A DNA stretch of 64,000 nucleotides from Flavobacterium sp. LHD-80 (lineage in GTDB: Bacteria; Bacteroidota; Bacteroidia; Flavobacteriales; Flavobacteriaceae): NCBI RefSeq assembly GCF_030929605.1, contig NZ_JAVFVS010000008.1, positions 124,001 through 188,000 on the forward strand. The letters run 5' to 3'. The stretch's first letter is position 1, and the number at the start of each line of letters is the position of its first letter. The translations under genes were made by a program, and so were the position numbers. Below the pieces are notes generated by a model that saw only the letters and a program-made list of their open reading frames with translations, searched no databases and had not been told where the DNA came from. Below are positions 17,684-26,883 of this stretch, one piece after another.

Positions 17684-19981
17684 CTATTCATGATACAATT
17701 GCGATGCACTTATTTCCTGTTTTTCTTTTCCTTCCTGTTGTATAAAACAGCTTAAAGTTGTCCCGCCAATCTGATCAAAATAGCTGATGTTGATTTTATG
17801 AAAACCTTTCTCCAATTTTACCACGCCATAAGCTTCATTTAGCCAATGAACGCCGTCGTTATTCACAACTAATTCATTATCTATAAAAAGCTTCGATCCG
17901 TCATCTGAAAGCGTTGAAATCGTATAATTTCCTGTTTCTGGAATAAAGATGTATCCGTCAAATTTCAAACCGATATAACGTTCTGTTTTCGTTTTCCATT
18001 TTTCACTGCTGATTGTTCCTTCAAATATTCCTGAATTGACAGGTTTTGCAAGTTCTAAATCCTGAACTTGCTGAAATGTTCCGGTGTAATAATCATATTT
18101 CAAACCCTTTTTAGTTGGTTTTATAGCTAAAGCCGATTTTAAATCAGGGTTTCTGACCAATATTTTGCTGATAGAACTTCTGCGTCCGCTTGGACTTATT
18201 TGGACAGTTTTTATAGTTCTATATTCGCCTTTAGGAATATTTATGGCTACTGGTTTGGTATATAGTTCGGCCGTTTCATCAGGATTGTAACCATCAATAG
18301 TGTAGAAAATCTGCCCGTTTTTGATTGTTGGTTTTAAATCTAAAAGATATTTTGATGCAATTACAGCGGTTTCATTAGATCCAAAAGGTGTTGGAACTTT
18401 GTAAAGTCTTTTTTGCTGCTCTAATTTTTCTAAATGATTCGGCATCTGATTCAAAATAAAATGATTGTAGTTTTTATTTTGAGGTTGCGTCCATGCAATT
18501 TCTGCCAAAGCAAATAATCTTGGATAAAGCATGTAATTTAATTTCGCCGGACTTGTTAAATATTCCGACCAAAGATTCGACTGAACGCCCCAAATGTATT
18601 TCTGTTCTTCAACAGTCAAGCTGTCTACAGGAGTTGGATTGTAATTGTAAATTTTTTCAACTGTAGTCAATCGGCCAATTGTTAAAGGTTCTTGAGGCGA
18701 ATATCCTTGATTGTAATCCAGATACAAAACCTGCTCTGGATTCATGATTACATTATGTTTTTGTTTAGCAGCGCTGATTCCACCCGATTCGCCTCGCCAC
18801 GACATTACAGCTGCATTTGGTGCCAATCCGCCTTCAAGCATTTCATCCCAACCCAGAATTTGTCTGCCATTTGCGTTTAGAAATTTTTCGATTCGGGTTG
18901 TTAAGTAACTTTGTAATTCATGCTCGTTTTTCAAACCTAAATCCTTGATTCTTTTTTGGCAATTCGGGCATTCTTTCCATCTTGCTTTCGGACATTCGTC
19001 TCCGCCAATATGAATATATTTACTTGGGAATAAAGCCATAACCTCGGTTAAAACATCTTCTAAAAAAGTAAAAGTTTCCTCTTTTCCAGCACAAAAAATA
19101 TCTTCAAAAACGCCCCAAGTTTCTACAACTTTGTAAGTTCGTTCTGGAAAACAAGATAAATTTGGGTAAGCGGTAACTGCTGCAGTTGCGTGACCCGGCA
19201 TTTCGATTTCTGGAATAATATTTACATAATGCGCTTCGGCAAATTTTACGACTTCTTTGATTTCTTCCTGATTATAAAATCCACCATACGGATTTCCATC
19301 AAAAAAAAGTGGTGATCTTTCAAATTTATTTCCGACTAAAGTCTGTGCTCTTTTAGAACCGACTTCAGTTAATTTTGGATACTTTTTTATTTCAATTCTC
19401 CAGCCTTGATCGTCTGTTAAGTGCCAATGAAAGTTGTTTAGCTTATAACTAGACATTTGTGCAATAAAATCTTTTATAACATCAACAGAGAAAAAGTGAC
19501 GGCAAACATCTAAGTGTAATCCTCGGTAAGCGTATCGTGGCGTGTCTTCAACGGTTATGATAGGCAGTTTTATTTCCTTTTTATCTGATGGTTTATTTGG
19601 CAAAAGCTGTAAAAGACTTTGAACGGCATAAAATAATCCTTCTTCAGAACCTGTGACAATTATTTTTTTGGAAGAAATAGAAATTTTATAAGACTCTTTA
19701 CTTGCCAATGGACTTTTGGAAATAAACAAAACTTCAATTGAACTCTTTTTTGCAGGCAGATTTCCATTTACTGCCGCTTCAAAAATTTGTGCTGTTTTAA
19801 GTTCTTTTGTGCTGTACTTATTGTTTTCAAAAACAACTTTTATTTGTCCGTTCAAACTTATGCTGTCGCCAGTCGCTTTATATAAATTTGGAGCAGGAAT
19901 AATAGAAGTGTTCTGAGTAGCGTTTTGAGCTTTTCCGATAAAACAGCAAAATAATAAAAAGAGAAAGATGTTATTTTTCAT
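17684..19981 (-). CDS. family 20 beta-N-acetylhexosaminidase with PA14 domain, exported
   Basis: 765 residues from the ATG at 19981, where a signal peptide begins (MKNNIFLFLLFCCFIGKAQ); the open frame extends further upstream to 20062 but without sense. Domains: a GH20b-type N-terminal domain (about 25-145), the GH20 catalytic barrel (about 150-500) with HIGGDE holding the Asp328-Glu329 catalytic pair, a chitobiase-like C-terminal beta domain, and a PA14 domain in the last 140 residues (YYTGTFQQVQDL, SDDGSKLFIDNELVVNN). It releases terminal GlcNAc or GalNAc from glycans in the periplasm or on the cell surface. It is divergent from the DeoR-type regulator. Confidence 0.93.
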   Translation of the reverse strand: MKNNIFLFLLFCCFIGKAQNATQNTSIIPAPNLYKATGDSISLNGQIKVVFENNKYSTKELKTAQIFEAAVNGNLPAKKSSIEVLFISKSPLASKESYKISISSKKIIVTGSEEGLFYAVQSLLQLLPNKPSDKKEIKLPIITVEDTPRYAYRGLHLDVCRHFFSVDVIKDFIAQMSSYKLNNFHWHLTDDQGWRIEIKKYPKLTEVGSKRAQTLVGNKFERSPLFFDGNPYGGFYNQEEIKEVVKFAEAHYVNIIPEIEMPGHATAAVTAYPNLSCFPERTYKVVETWGVFEDIFCAGKEETFTFLEDVLTEVMALFPSKYIHIGGDECPKARWKECPNCQKRIKDLGLKNEHELQSYLTTRIEKFLNANGRQILGWDEMLEGGLAPNAAVMSWRGESGGISAAKQKHNVIMNPEQVLYLDYNQGYSPQEPLTIGRLTTVEKIYNYNPTPVDSLTVEEQKYIWGVQSNLWSEYLTSPAKLNYMLYPRLFALAEIAWTQPQNKNYNHFILNQMPNHLEKLEQQKRLYKVPTPFGSNETAVIASKYLLDLKPTIKNGQIFYTIDGYNPDETAELYTKPVAINIPKGEYRTIKTVQISPSGRRSSISKILVRNPDLKSALAIKPTKKGLKYDYYTGTFQQVQDLELAKPVNSGIFEGTISSEKWKTKTERYIGLKFDGYIFIPETGNYTISTLSDDGSKLFIDNELVVNNDGVHWLNEAYGVVKLEKGFHKINISYFDQIGGTTLSCFIQQEGKEKQEISASQLYHE

Positions 19982-20153
19982 GGCTGGTTCTAAGTCAAGT
20001 ATTGTGGTTTTTGGTAAATTTAATATTTGGAAATTTCTTTTTGCAAAAAATATGCAAAACATTTTAATGTTTAAATGTCTTTAAAATAGCTTAGTTAACT
20101 TTTTTATTACATTGTGTTATAATTTGTTTCGCAATAATATTGCATTATTTGTT

Positions 20154-20161
20154 TACATTTG
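20154..20161 (+). promoter_or_regulatory. -7 promoter motif TACATTTG of the DeoR-type gene
   Basis: An exact match to TAnnTTTG, 18 bases before the ATG at 20180. The upstream TTG spacing is not ideal. It lies in the 198-base divergent region shared with the hexosaminidase gene. Confidence 0.5.
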
Positions 20162-20179
20162 TTTAAAAAATATATTGGC

Positions 20180-20956
20180 ATGAATAATGAAAATGAAATG
20201 ATAAATTACACTAAGGAAGAACGAAAAAATCTTATTTTAAAAGAGATTAACCTGCACACTCGTGTAAGTTTTGAAACACTTTCTGCCAAATTATTTGTTT
20301 CAGAAGATACTGTCAGACGTGATATTAATGAACTTGAATCAGACTCTTTATTGATTAAGGTGAAAGGTGGCGCGATGACAAAAGCGTACCATCATTCTTC
20401 ATCAAATCAGACTTATGCTGGCGAATCAAAACAGATTATCGCTCAAAAAACCTTAGGACTTCTTCGCGACGGAATGGTTTTACTGATTGGAGGCGGAACT
20501 ACAATTAGAGAATTTATCCGTTTAATTCCGAATGATTTAAATCTTACTATTTTTACTGTCACTGTTTTGTCTGCAGTTGAACTTCTAGACAAACCAAATG
20601 TCAAAATTATCATGATTGGCGGCAGTATTTCCTCTTACAGCCAAATGTGCGTGAGCGGCGATGTCTATAATCAATTGGCTAATATTAAAGTTGATTTATT
20701 AATATTAGGTACTAATGCCTTGGATATCGAAGGCGGTTTCTCAGATTCTGACTGGGAAACAGTTCAGGTTAAAAAAGCAATGATTCAGGCTTCTGAAAAA
20801 ACGGCAATTTTGACTATTTCTGAAAAATTAGACTCCGTTTTAAAAATGAAAATTGCCAACTTATCTGAAGTTGATTATGTGGTTACCGAAGTTGATCCGA
20901 GTGACGAAAAATTAAAATCGTATAAGAAGGCAGTTCCAAGTTTAGTTTTTATTTAA
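20180..20956 (+). CDS. DeoR/GlpR-family transcriptional regulator
   Basis: 258 residues from the ATG at 20180. An N-terminal winged helix (VSFETLSAKLFVSEDTVRRDINEL) is followed by the DeoR C-terminal sensor domain with GLLRDGMVLLIGGGTT, TVTVLSAVELLD, and LGTNALDIEGGFSD. This domain binds phosphorylated sugars or related intermediates. It lies between the divergent GH20 gene and the convergent eight-gene catabolic operon, with its stop overlapping that of the dipeptidase by four bases. It probably controls one or both; a KDG- or KDPG-like effector would suit the operon, but that is inference. Confidence 0.9.
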   Translation: MNNENEMINYTKEERKNLILKEINLHTRVSFETLSAKLFVSEDTVRRDINELESDSLLIKVKGGAMTKAYHHSSSNQTYAGESKQIIAQKTLGLLRDGMVLLIGGGTTIREFIRLIPNDLNLTIFTVTVLSAVELLDKPNVKIIMIGGSISSYSQMCVSGDVYNQLANIKVDLLILGTNALDIEGGFSDSDWETVQVKKAMIQASEKTAILTISEKLDSVLKMKIANLSEVDYVVTEVDPSDEKLKSYKKAVPSLVFI

Positions 20957-22023
20957 TCCCAGTTTTTCATTAAAAAATTAATCCAGTTCTGGTGAAAGAT
21001 TTTATCTAAATCTTCATCAGAATATCCGTTGTTTTTAAATATCGGAACCAATTTTTGCAAATCGGCAATCGTGTTTAAATCATAAGGCGATTGTTCGGTA
21101 CCAAAAGCGCCGTCAAGATCTGAACCAATTCCGATATGATCTGCATTTCCTGCCAATTGGCAAATGTGATCCATATGTTTAAAAACGGTTTCTAACTTGC
21201 AGTTTGTTCCTTTTGGAGTAGAAACGCCTCTTTCCCAATTTGGAACTAGCATCCAAGCATCTAAAGCGCCTCCAATAACCGCACCTCTCGAAATTAATGC
21301 TTTAATCATTTCATCGCTGTATTGTCTGTTATGATCAACCAAACTTCTGCAATTATTATGGCTCGCCCAAACTGGCCCATTATAATGATCTAAAGCTTGC
21401 CAAAAAGCGTCATCACATAAATGTGTGGCATCCAAAATAATATTCAAACGCTCCATTTCTTTTAATAAATCAAGACCGTTTTGATTCATTTTTCCCGTCG
21501 CATCCGTTCCGTTTGCATAACGTCCGGGGCCATAATGTGCCGGGCCAATGGCGCGTAATCCATAATTGTAAGCTTTCTCTAAGTATGAAATGTCAATAAT
21601 AGAATCGGCGCCTTCTAAACTTAGAATATATCCAATTGGTTTTTTATCATTTGGCGTTCCGTCATTCCATAAATCAATTTGTTTTTGAAGCGATTTTTTA
21701 TCTGTAATCTGTGTCATTTCTCCAGCTTCTTCCATGGTTTTGTACCATGTAATTTGACCTTGAGTTTGTGCCCAAGCCTGTTCAGGAGAATTCCATCCGG
21801 GAATGATGCTGTCCGGTTTTACAAATCGTGCAATTTGAGTCGCTACAACAATCCCGATATTACCGCGTCGCAAATCAGGAAATGAAACCGTCGCACGTTC
21901 GCGGTCTGGTTTATCTGTCATTCCTTTTTCTAAATGACGTAAAGTTGGAACATCATTTCGTAAATCTCTATTCCATTCCATCGCATTCATGCTCAGGTCT
22001 AAATGGGCGTCTAGTATAAACAT
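20953..22023 (-). CDS. membrane dipeptidase (M19, renal dipeptidase family)
   Basis: 356 residues. The M19 dizinc site can be followed: His7 and Asp9 in ILDAHLDLS, Glu in LSLEGAD, His in LDATHLCDDAFW, and the WASHNNCRSLVDH segment, with IGIGSDLDG near the end. The family hydrolyses dipeptides, often with a D-residue at the C-terminal position, and some members act on other amides. There is no signal peptide, so it is cytoplasmic. It is the last gene of the operon, 18 bases after the PLP-enzyme gene, which suggests that the imported substrate may carry an amide bond. Confidence 0.9.
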   Translation of the reverse strand: MFILDAHLDLSMNAMEWNRDLRNDVPTLRHLEKGMTDKPDRERATVSFPDLRRGNIGIVVATQIARFVKPDSIIPGWNSPEQAWAQTQGQITWYKTMEEAGEMTQITDKKSLQKQIDLWNDGTPNDKKPIGYILSLEGADSIIDISYLEKAYNYGLRAIGPAHYGPGRYANGTDATGKMNQNGLDLLKEMERLNIILDATHLCDDAFWQALDHYNGPVWASHNNCRSLVDHNRQYSDEMIKALISRGAVIGGALDAWMLVPNWERGVSTPKGTNCKLETVFKHMDHICQLAGNADHIGIGSDLDGAFGTEQSPYDLNTIADLQKLVPIFKNNGYSDEDLDKIFHQNWINFLMKNWD

Positions 22024-22041
22024 ATTCGTTTGAACTTAATT

Positions 22042-23157
22042 TTATATATTAATTTTTCTGCTTCGGGCAACAACTTTCCATTCCTCATAAATTTCATGTG
22101 CCGAATTCACAACTTGAACCGAATCGTAAAGTGCGCAAGTTGGGCATACATGATATGGAATTGCATAAATAAGATCGCCGATAGCATACTGATTTTGTCC
22201 TTTATTTTCAATGATTAAATGCTCTTCTGAATGAGCAGTCGGAATCAAATTTTCATCATTTAAAATGACTAAACGTTTGTCAATTGGATTTTCTGAAGAA
22301 ACGGCTTTGTAGCCGACATCGATACAAAAAGTGGAATTTGTTGGTTTTGAAATAATGGTTCCCACAATGACAAATGCTGGCTCAAATTTTTGTTCAGGAA
22401 GATGAATCTGATAATTGGAATCCCAAAAAACAAAAGTTCCCGGACTGCATTCGACATTTTTTTCTGAAGCATAAAATGGAAATGTATTTGATCCACCGGC
22501 AACTATTTTTAGTTCGTAATCGAGTTTTGCCTGAATTGCTTTTAGCTTTTCGCTGATGCTGAAAAAAGAATTTGAAGCTACAGAAATTCGGTGTTCCAAA
22601 GTTCCTTTTAAATGGCCGTCATAAATGTGAATTCCGGCAAAATGAATGTTCTTTAACTTCAGAATTTCTTCGATTAAAGCAGTCCAATTTTCAGAAATTG
22701 AAATTCCGGTTCTGTTCATTCCAGTATTTAAATCCAAATAAACAGTCAGTGATAAATTATTCTTTTGAGCAATTTCATTTAAGGCTTTCGCCGAATCTAA
22801 ATTATCGACGATTGTTGAAAAAGCGCTTTTTGAATATTTCTGAATAAGAGAAATCCATCTTTCTTTTTTATTTCCAACAGGCTGATAGGCGAGAATAATA
22901 TCTGAAATCTCGTGAATAGCAGCCAATTCTGCTTCAGCAATTGTGGCGCATTTTATTTTATTGATTCCGTATGTTTTATACAAATCCAGAATTTCTCCAA
23001 TTTTATGCGTTTTGATATGTGGCCTTAAATTTTGAACGTTACCATTTACAGCTTCAATCAGACGCTCGATATTTTGCTGCATACGATTTTCATAAACAGC
23101 AATAAATGGAGTGTCAACACGGGTTTCGGAATTTATTTTCCACCAATTTTCTTGCAT
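22042..23157 (-). CDS. fold-type III PLP enzyme, D-threonine aldolase / D-serine dehydratase / D-glucosaminate dehydratase family
   Basis: 371 residues. The PLP lysine lies in RPHIKTHK near residue 49. The C-terminal metal site is His336-x-Cys338 (IPYHVCPTC), as in D-threonine aldolase and D-serine dehydratase. To my knowledge Pseudomonas D-glucosaminate dehydratase, which makes 2-keto-3-deoxygluconate and ammonia, belongs to this same family. The next genes encode a KDPG aldolase and a PfkB sugar kinase, so that reaction would explain the operon. The alternatives are D-threonine aldolase or 3-hydroxy-D-aspartate dehydratase. It follows the aldolase gene by 3 bases. Confidence 0.8.
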   Translation of the reverse strand: MQENWWKINSETRVDTPFIAVYENRMQQNIERLIEAVNGNVQNLRPHIKTHKIGEILDLYKTYGINKIKCATIAEAELAAIHEISDIILAYQPVGNKKERWISLIQKYSKSAFSTIVDNLDSAKALNEIAQKNNLSLTVYLDLNTGMNRTGISISENWTALIEEILKLKNIHFAGIHIYDGHLKGTLEHRISVASNSFFSISEKLKAIQAKLDYELKIVAGGSNTFPFYASEKNVECSPGTFVFWDSNYQIHLPEQKFEPAFVIVGTIISKPTNSTFCIDVGYKAVSSENPIDKRLVILNDENLIPTAHSEEHLIIENKGQNQYAIGDLIYAIPYHVCPTCALYDSVQVVNSAHEIYEEWKVVARSRKINI

Positions 23158-23160
23158 AAC

Positions 23161-23808
23161 TTAGTTTCTGGTTTTTTCTACAACTTCAATTAAATCCTGA
23201 AAAGCTTTCAGCGATTGCTCATAATTTAAATTCAAAAGCATTTCTTTCGAAAACAAATTAGAACCAATTCCCACGCATACAACACCCGATTTGAACCAAG
23301 ATTTTAAATTGCTTTCTTCTAAAGTTACGCCTCCGGTTGGCATTATTTTTAAATTTGGAAAAGGAGCTCTAATTGCTTTTACATATCCGGGTCCGCCAAT
23401 TTTATCAGCAGGAAAAAGTTTTACAACTTCGGCTCCTAATTTATTGGCATGAAGCACTTCGTTTAAAGTAGCAGCGCCGGGAATCCAGTAAATATTATTT
23501 TTGAAACAGTAATTTCCAATCTCAGAATCAGTATGTGGGCAAACAATGCAATCTGCTCCTAGGTTTATGAATGTTTCGGCATCTTCAACGCTTAAAATAG
23601 ATCCAACTGCTAGTTTGATATCTAAATTATTAGCTTTTTTAAACTCGATCATTTGGCTAAATACTTCTTTAGCGTCATCTGCGCGCGCAGCAAATTCAAT
23701 AATTTTTATGCCTGAATCAGCAGCTGATTGTAAAACTATTTTAGCTGTTTCAATGTTGATTTGTGTTACTAGCGGCAGCACGCCTTGAGCTTTTAAAATG
23801 CTGTACAT
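23161..23808 (-). CDS. eda: 2-dehydro-3-deoxy-phosphogluconate aldolase (KDPG/KHG aldolase)
   Basis: 215 residues, a (beta/alpha)8 class I aldolase. The Schiff-base lysine is Lys130 in EVVKLFPAD, the general base Glu38 is in IIEFAAR, and the phosphate-binding loop is IMPTGGV near 155-161. It cleaves 2-keto-3-deoxy-6-phosphogluconate to pyruvate and glyceraldehyde 3-phosphate. The neighbouring PfkB kinase would supply the phosphorylated substrate. The 3-base gap to the PLP enzyme indicates translational coupling. Confidence 0.92.
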   Translation of the reverse strand: MYSILKAQGVLPLVTQINIETAKIVLQSAADSGIKIIEFAARADDAKEVFSQMIEFKKANNLDIKLAVGSILSVEDAETFINLGADCIVCPHTDSEIGNYCFKNNIYWIPGAATLNEVLHANKLGAEVVKLFPADKIGGPGYVKAIRAPFPNLKIMPTGGVTLEESNLKSWFKSGVVCVGIGSNLFSKEMLLNLNYEQSLKAFQDLIEVVEKTRN

Positions 23809-23824
23809 ATATTGGGGTAATTTA

Positions 23825-24856
23825 TTATCTATTAATTCTGTTGCTTGAGCCGTTTTCCATAAAATGACTTATTTCGGCAAGACTTGTTATGGCAAAATCG
23901 CCATGTATGCTTTGTTTTATTACACCGCAGGCTGTTGCCCATTCAATACATTCTTGGCCCGATAATTTTTTGGATAAACCATAAAGTAATCCGGCATTAA
24001 ATGCATCGCCAGAACCAATTTGGTCTGTCACAACGTGTATTTTGTGTTCTTTGGTTTCGTAAAAATTACCTTCATGCAGTAATAAACCTTTGTATAAATG
24101 CGCTGGTCCGTCAGATTTTCTAAAACTCATTGCAAGTGTTTTTAGAAAAGGCATTTCTTTTTTTAGCAATTCAAAAGTTTTTTGAAAACGATCTTCATCT
24201 GATTCTTTTTTGTCGGTTTTTATTCCAAAGTAAATTTCAATTGCATCCAAATCGGCTACAGTGATGGTGCTGTATTGAAGCAAATCGGGCATAATTTCAG
24301 AAGGTTTTTTCCCGTATTGCCATAATTTGGAACGATAATTAAAATCAGACGAAATTGGCAATCCTTTTTCATGCGCTGCCAAAATTCCTTCTTTACAGAC
24401 AAGTCCAGCTTCATAAGAAACACCCGGGCTGATTCCCGACCAATGAAAATGCGTTACATCTTTTAAAACTTCATTCCAATCAATCTGATTTTTTTGAATG
24501 GTTGCAAAAGATGAATTGCTTCTGTCGTAAATAACTTGAGATTGTCTGATTTGATTTCCGGATTCAACAAAATACAATCCCAAACGTTCGCCTCCATAAA
24601 CACATTTTGAAGTGTTGACTTTATGCTTTTGAAGTTCGTTTACGGCTAATTGTGCCAAATCATTTTGAGGTAATCTTGTAATATAATCCGTTTGGATTCC
24701 GAGTTGGGAAAGTAAAACACAAACATTTGCTTCGGCACCTCCAACATGTATTTTTATATCATTTGCCTGTGTAAACCGATTCCCATCGGCAACACTCATC
24801 CGGAGTAATAATTCTCCAAATGTTGCTATTCTTGTTTGTGGTGTTGTTGTCTTCAT
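23825..24856 (-). CDS. kdgK: PfkB-family sugar kinase, probably 2-keto-3-deoxygluconate kinase
   Basis: 343 residues of the ribokinase fold. The N-terminal glycine motif VGGAEANVCVLLSQLG is near residues 33-48, and the C-terminal anion-hole and catalytic motif DQIGSGDAFNAGLL is near 281-294 with its catalytic Asp. These kinases phosphorylate the terminal hydroxyl of sugars or sugar acids. Assignment to KDG rests on the adjacent KDPG aldolase. It begins 221 bases after the ridA end, across a palindromic repeat. Confidence 0.85.
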   Translation of the reverse strand: MKTTTPQTRIATFGELLLRMSVADGNRFTQANDIKIHVGGAEANVCVLLSQLGIQTDYITRLPQNDLAQLAVNELQKHKVNTSKCVYGGERLGLYFVESGNQIRQSQVIYDRSNSSFATIQKNQIDWNEVLKDVTHFHWSGISPGVSYEAGLVCKEGILAAHEKGLPISSDFNYRSKLWQYGKKPSEIMPDLLQYSTITVADLDAIEIYFGIKTDKKESDEDRFQKTFELLKKEMPFLKTLAMSFRKSDGPAHLYKGLLLHEGNFYETKEHKIHVVTDQIGSGDAFNAGLLYGLSKKLSGQECIEWATACGVIKQSIHGDFAITSLAEISHFMENGSSNRINR

Positions 24857-24909
24857 TGTTGTCTTTTTTTGCCAATGATTATTGATTTATTCACATGACG
24901 TTTAATTTT

Positions 24910-25051
24910 TAACACATAGAAACATAGTTTTGAAAATGTTGAAAAAAGGCGTTTCACTTGCATAAATGGACATAGTCACTATGTGTTAAAAGCTAGCTTT
25001 TTTCGATATCCTTTTTATAAGTAAAAAAAATCTATGTTTCTATGTGTTTAA
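24910..25051. repeat. palindromic AACACATAGAAACATAG element inside the operon
   Basis: The left arm TTAACACATAGAAACATAG (from 24910) is the inverse complement of CTATGTTTCTATGTGTTTAA (ending about 25050). A third piece, ACTATGTGTTAAAA, lies at 24975-24988. The 142-base element splits the catabolic operon between ridA and the kinase gene, the only long gap in it, so it could attenuate or process the transcript. Confidence 0.8.
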
Positions 25052-25077
25052 AAAATCTGTGGGCTAAATTCTTTAAT

Positions 25078-25545
25078 CTAAAATAATTCGAAAACGGCTT
25101 CAACTTCAACAGGAATATTATCTGGAAGTGAACCCATTCCAACGGCGCTTCGAACTCCAATTCCGTTTTCTTGTCCCCAAACTTCAGCAAATAATTCACT
25201 GCAACCGTTTATTACATACGGATGTCTTAAAAATTCGCCATTGCAGTTTACCATTCCAAGTACTTTGATAACTCTTTTTACTTTATTCAAGCTTCCAAAA
25301 TTGGTTACTATCGTAGAAAGCATCGTTAATCCGACTTGTCTTGCTGCCAGTTTTCCTTCTTCAATATCCATATCATCGCCAATTCTGCCAATGATCAAAG
25401 ATTTGTCATCACGAACCGGACCGTGACCAGACAGGTATAAATATTTACCATCAACTAAATAAGGTTTGTAGATGCCAAGCGGTTGTGGTGCTGGCGGTAA
25501 AGACAAACCAAGTGTTTCAAATTTTTCTTGAGGTAATAAATTCAT
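25078..25545 (-). CDS. RidA family protein (enamine/imine deaminase)
   Basis: 155 residues of the YjgF/YER057c/UK114 family, in the somewhat longer subgroup. Recognisable parts are LYLSGHGPVR, QVGLTMLSTI, VIKVLGMVN, and the C-terminal GVRSAVGMGSLPDNIPVEVEAVF with its conserved Arg and Glu. RidA proteins hydrolyse reactive enamines and imines released by PLP dehydratases. Its presence in one operon with a fold-type III PLP enzyme supports a dehydratase or ammonia-lyase reaction there. Start and end abut the permease gene (4 bases). Confidence 0.88.
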   Translation of the reverse strand: MNLLPQEKFETLGLSLPPAPQPLGIYKPYLVDGKYLYLSGHGPVRDDKSLIIGRIGDDMDIEEGKLAARQVGLTMLSTIVTNFGSLNKVKRVIKVLGMVNCNGEFLRHPYVINGCSELFAEVWGQENGIGVRSAVGMGSLPDNIPVEVEAVFELF

Positions 25546-25549
25546 GATA

Positions 25550-26869
25550 TTAATGTATTATAGAGTTTAAAATAAAAACGAAAATGATTCCTAAAACAGA
25601 TACTAAGGATTCCATTACGGTCCAGGATTTAAAAGTATCTTTTAGGCTGGTATTAAAATATTCTTTGAACAACCAAAAGCCTGGGTCGTTTACATGTGAA
25701 CACATTAGGCTTCCGGCTCCAACTGCCAATACTAATAAGTTGGGATCCAGACCATTCTGTTGTAACAAAGGTAATAAAACACTGGCAGTCATTAATCCGG
25801 CTGCGGTGGCTGAACCAACACAAATGCGAATAATTGCCGCCATTAACCAAGCGAGTAAATAAGGATGAATATTGGTTTGTGTTAAAGTTGCTACGATGGT
25901 TTCGTTTACACCGCTTACAATCATAACTTCTTTTAAGCTTCCTGCACCACCAACGATTAAAACAATCAATGCAACATCTTTTATCGCAATTGCGTAATCA
26001 TCCATTATAGAAGCGAGATTTCGGTTCATTCTTATGCCTAAAGTATAGGTGCAAAGAAGAAGGGAAATCAGCATAATTATACTTGGATCTCCAATTGTTT
26101 TGCAAAGATTGTTTACTGCTTCATTTTTTGTAATCAATGGCAGTAAAGAAGTTATGGTCAAACCAAAAACAGGAAATAAAGCCGAGAATAAACTAATCGA
26201 AAAACTTGGCAGTTTACCTTTGTTAGCGACTTCTTCTACGTTTATAATTTCATGATCTGATTCGGTTTTAATGTTTTTCAGCAAATTTGAAAATAGCAAT
26301 CCTGCAATAAAGATGGTAGGAATCGCAATGATAATTCCGTAGACCAAAACAAGACCAATATCAGCATTTAAAATACTGCTTAAAGCCATTGGTGAAGGAT
26401 GGGGAGGCAAAAAACCGTGTGCTACTGAAAGCGACGCCAGCATTGGGATTCCCAGATATACTTTTGAAAGCTTAAATTGATGGGCTACTGAGAAGATTAA
26501 GGGTACTAACAAAACAAAACCAACACTATAAAATAGAGGTATCCCAACAATAAATCCGGTAATCATTAATCCTAGACGAACATGTTTTTCGCCAGTCCAT
26601 CCCATAACTGTTTTTGCAATAACATTTGCCGCGCCCGAGGAAACGGTAAGTTTGCCAATGCAAGTTCCAAAAACGATTATTAATGTAATTGATCCTAACA
26701 TTTCGCCCAAACCTTTTTGAACTGTTTGTGACAAAGTATTTATTGGCAGACCTAAAAATAGGCCTGCCAGCAAAGCTGTAATGATAAAGGCAATAAACGG
26801 ATTGATTTTAAACCAAGCAATTTGAACGATTAAAAATGCAATGCATGCCGTAAGAATTATAATGCTCAT
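25550..26869 (-). CDS. GntP-family permease (gluconate/sugar-acid:proton symporter)
   Basis: 439 residues with about 12 hydrophobic segments. Family features include MLGSITLIIVFGTCIGKLTVSSGAANVIAK, VGFVLLVPLIFSVA, FLPPHPSPMALS, and the C-terminal SHVNDPGFWLFKEYF motif. GntP members import gluconate, idonate, D-serine or related sugar acids across the inner membrane. In this operon it would move the product delivered by SusCD into the cytoplasm. It lies between ridA and susD on the same strand. Confidence 0.93.
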   Translation of the reverse strand: MSIIILTACIAFLIVQIAWFKINPFIAFIITALLAGLFLGLPINTLSQTVQKGLGEMLGSITLIIVFGTCIGKLTVSSGAANVIAKTVMGWTGEKHVRLGLMITGFIVGIPLFYSVGFVLLVPLIFSVAHQFKLSKVYLGIPMLASLSVAHGFLPPHPSPMALSSILNADIGLVLVYGIIIAIPTIFIAGLLFSNLLKNIKTESDHEIINVEEVANKGKLPSFSISLFSALFPVFGLTITSLLPLITKNEAVNNLCKTIGDPSIIMLISLLLCTYTLGIRMNRNLASIMDDYAIAIKDVALIVLIVGGAGSLKEVMIVSGVNETIVATLTQTNIHPYLLAWLMAAIIRICVGSATAAGLMTASVLLPLLQQNGLDPNLLVLAVGAGSLMCSHVNDPGFWLFKEYFNTSLKDTFKSWTVMESLVSVLGIIFVFILNSIIH

Positions 26870-26883
26870 TATCTAATTTTTGA

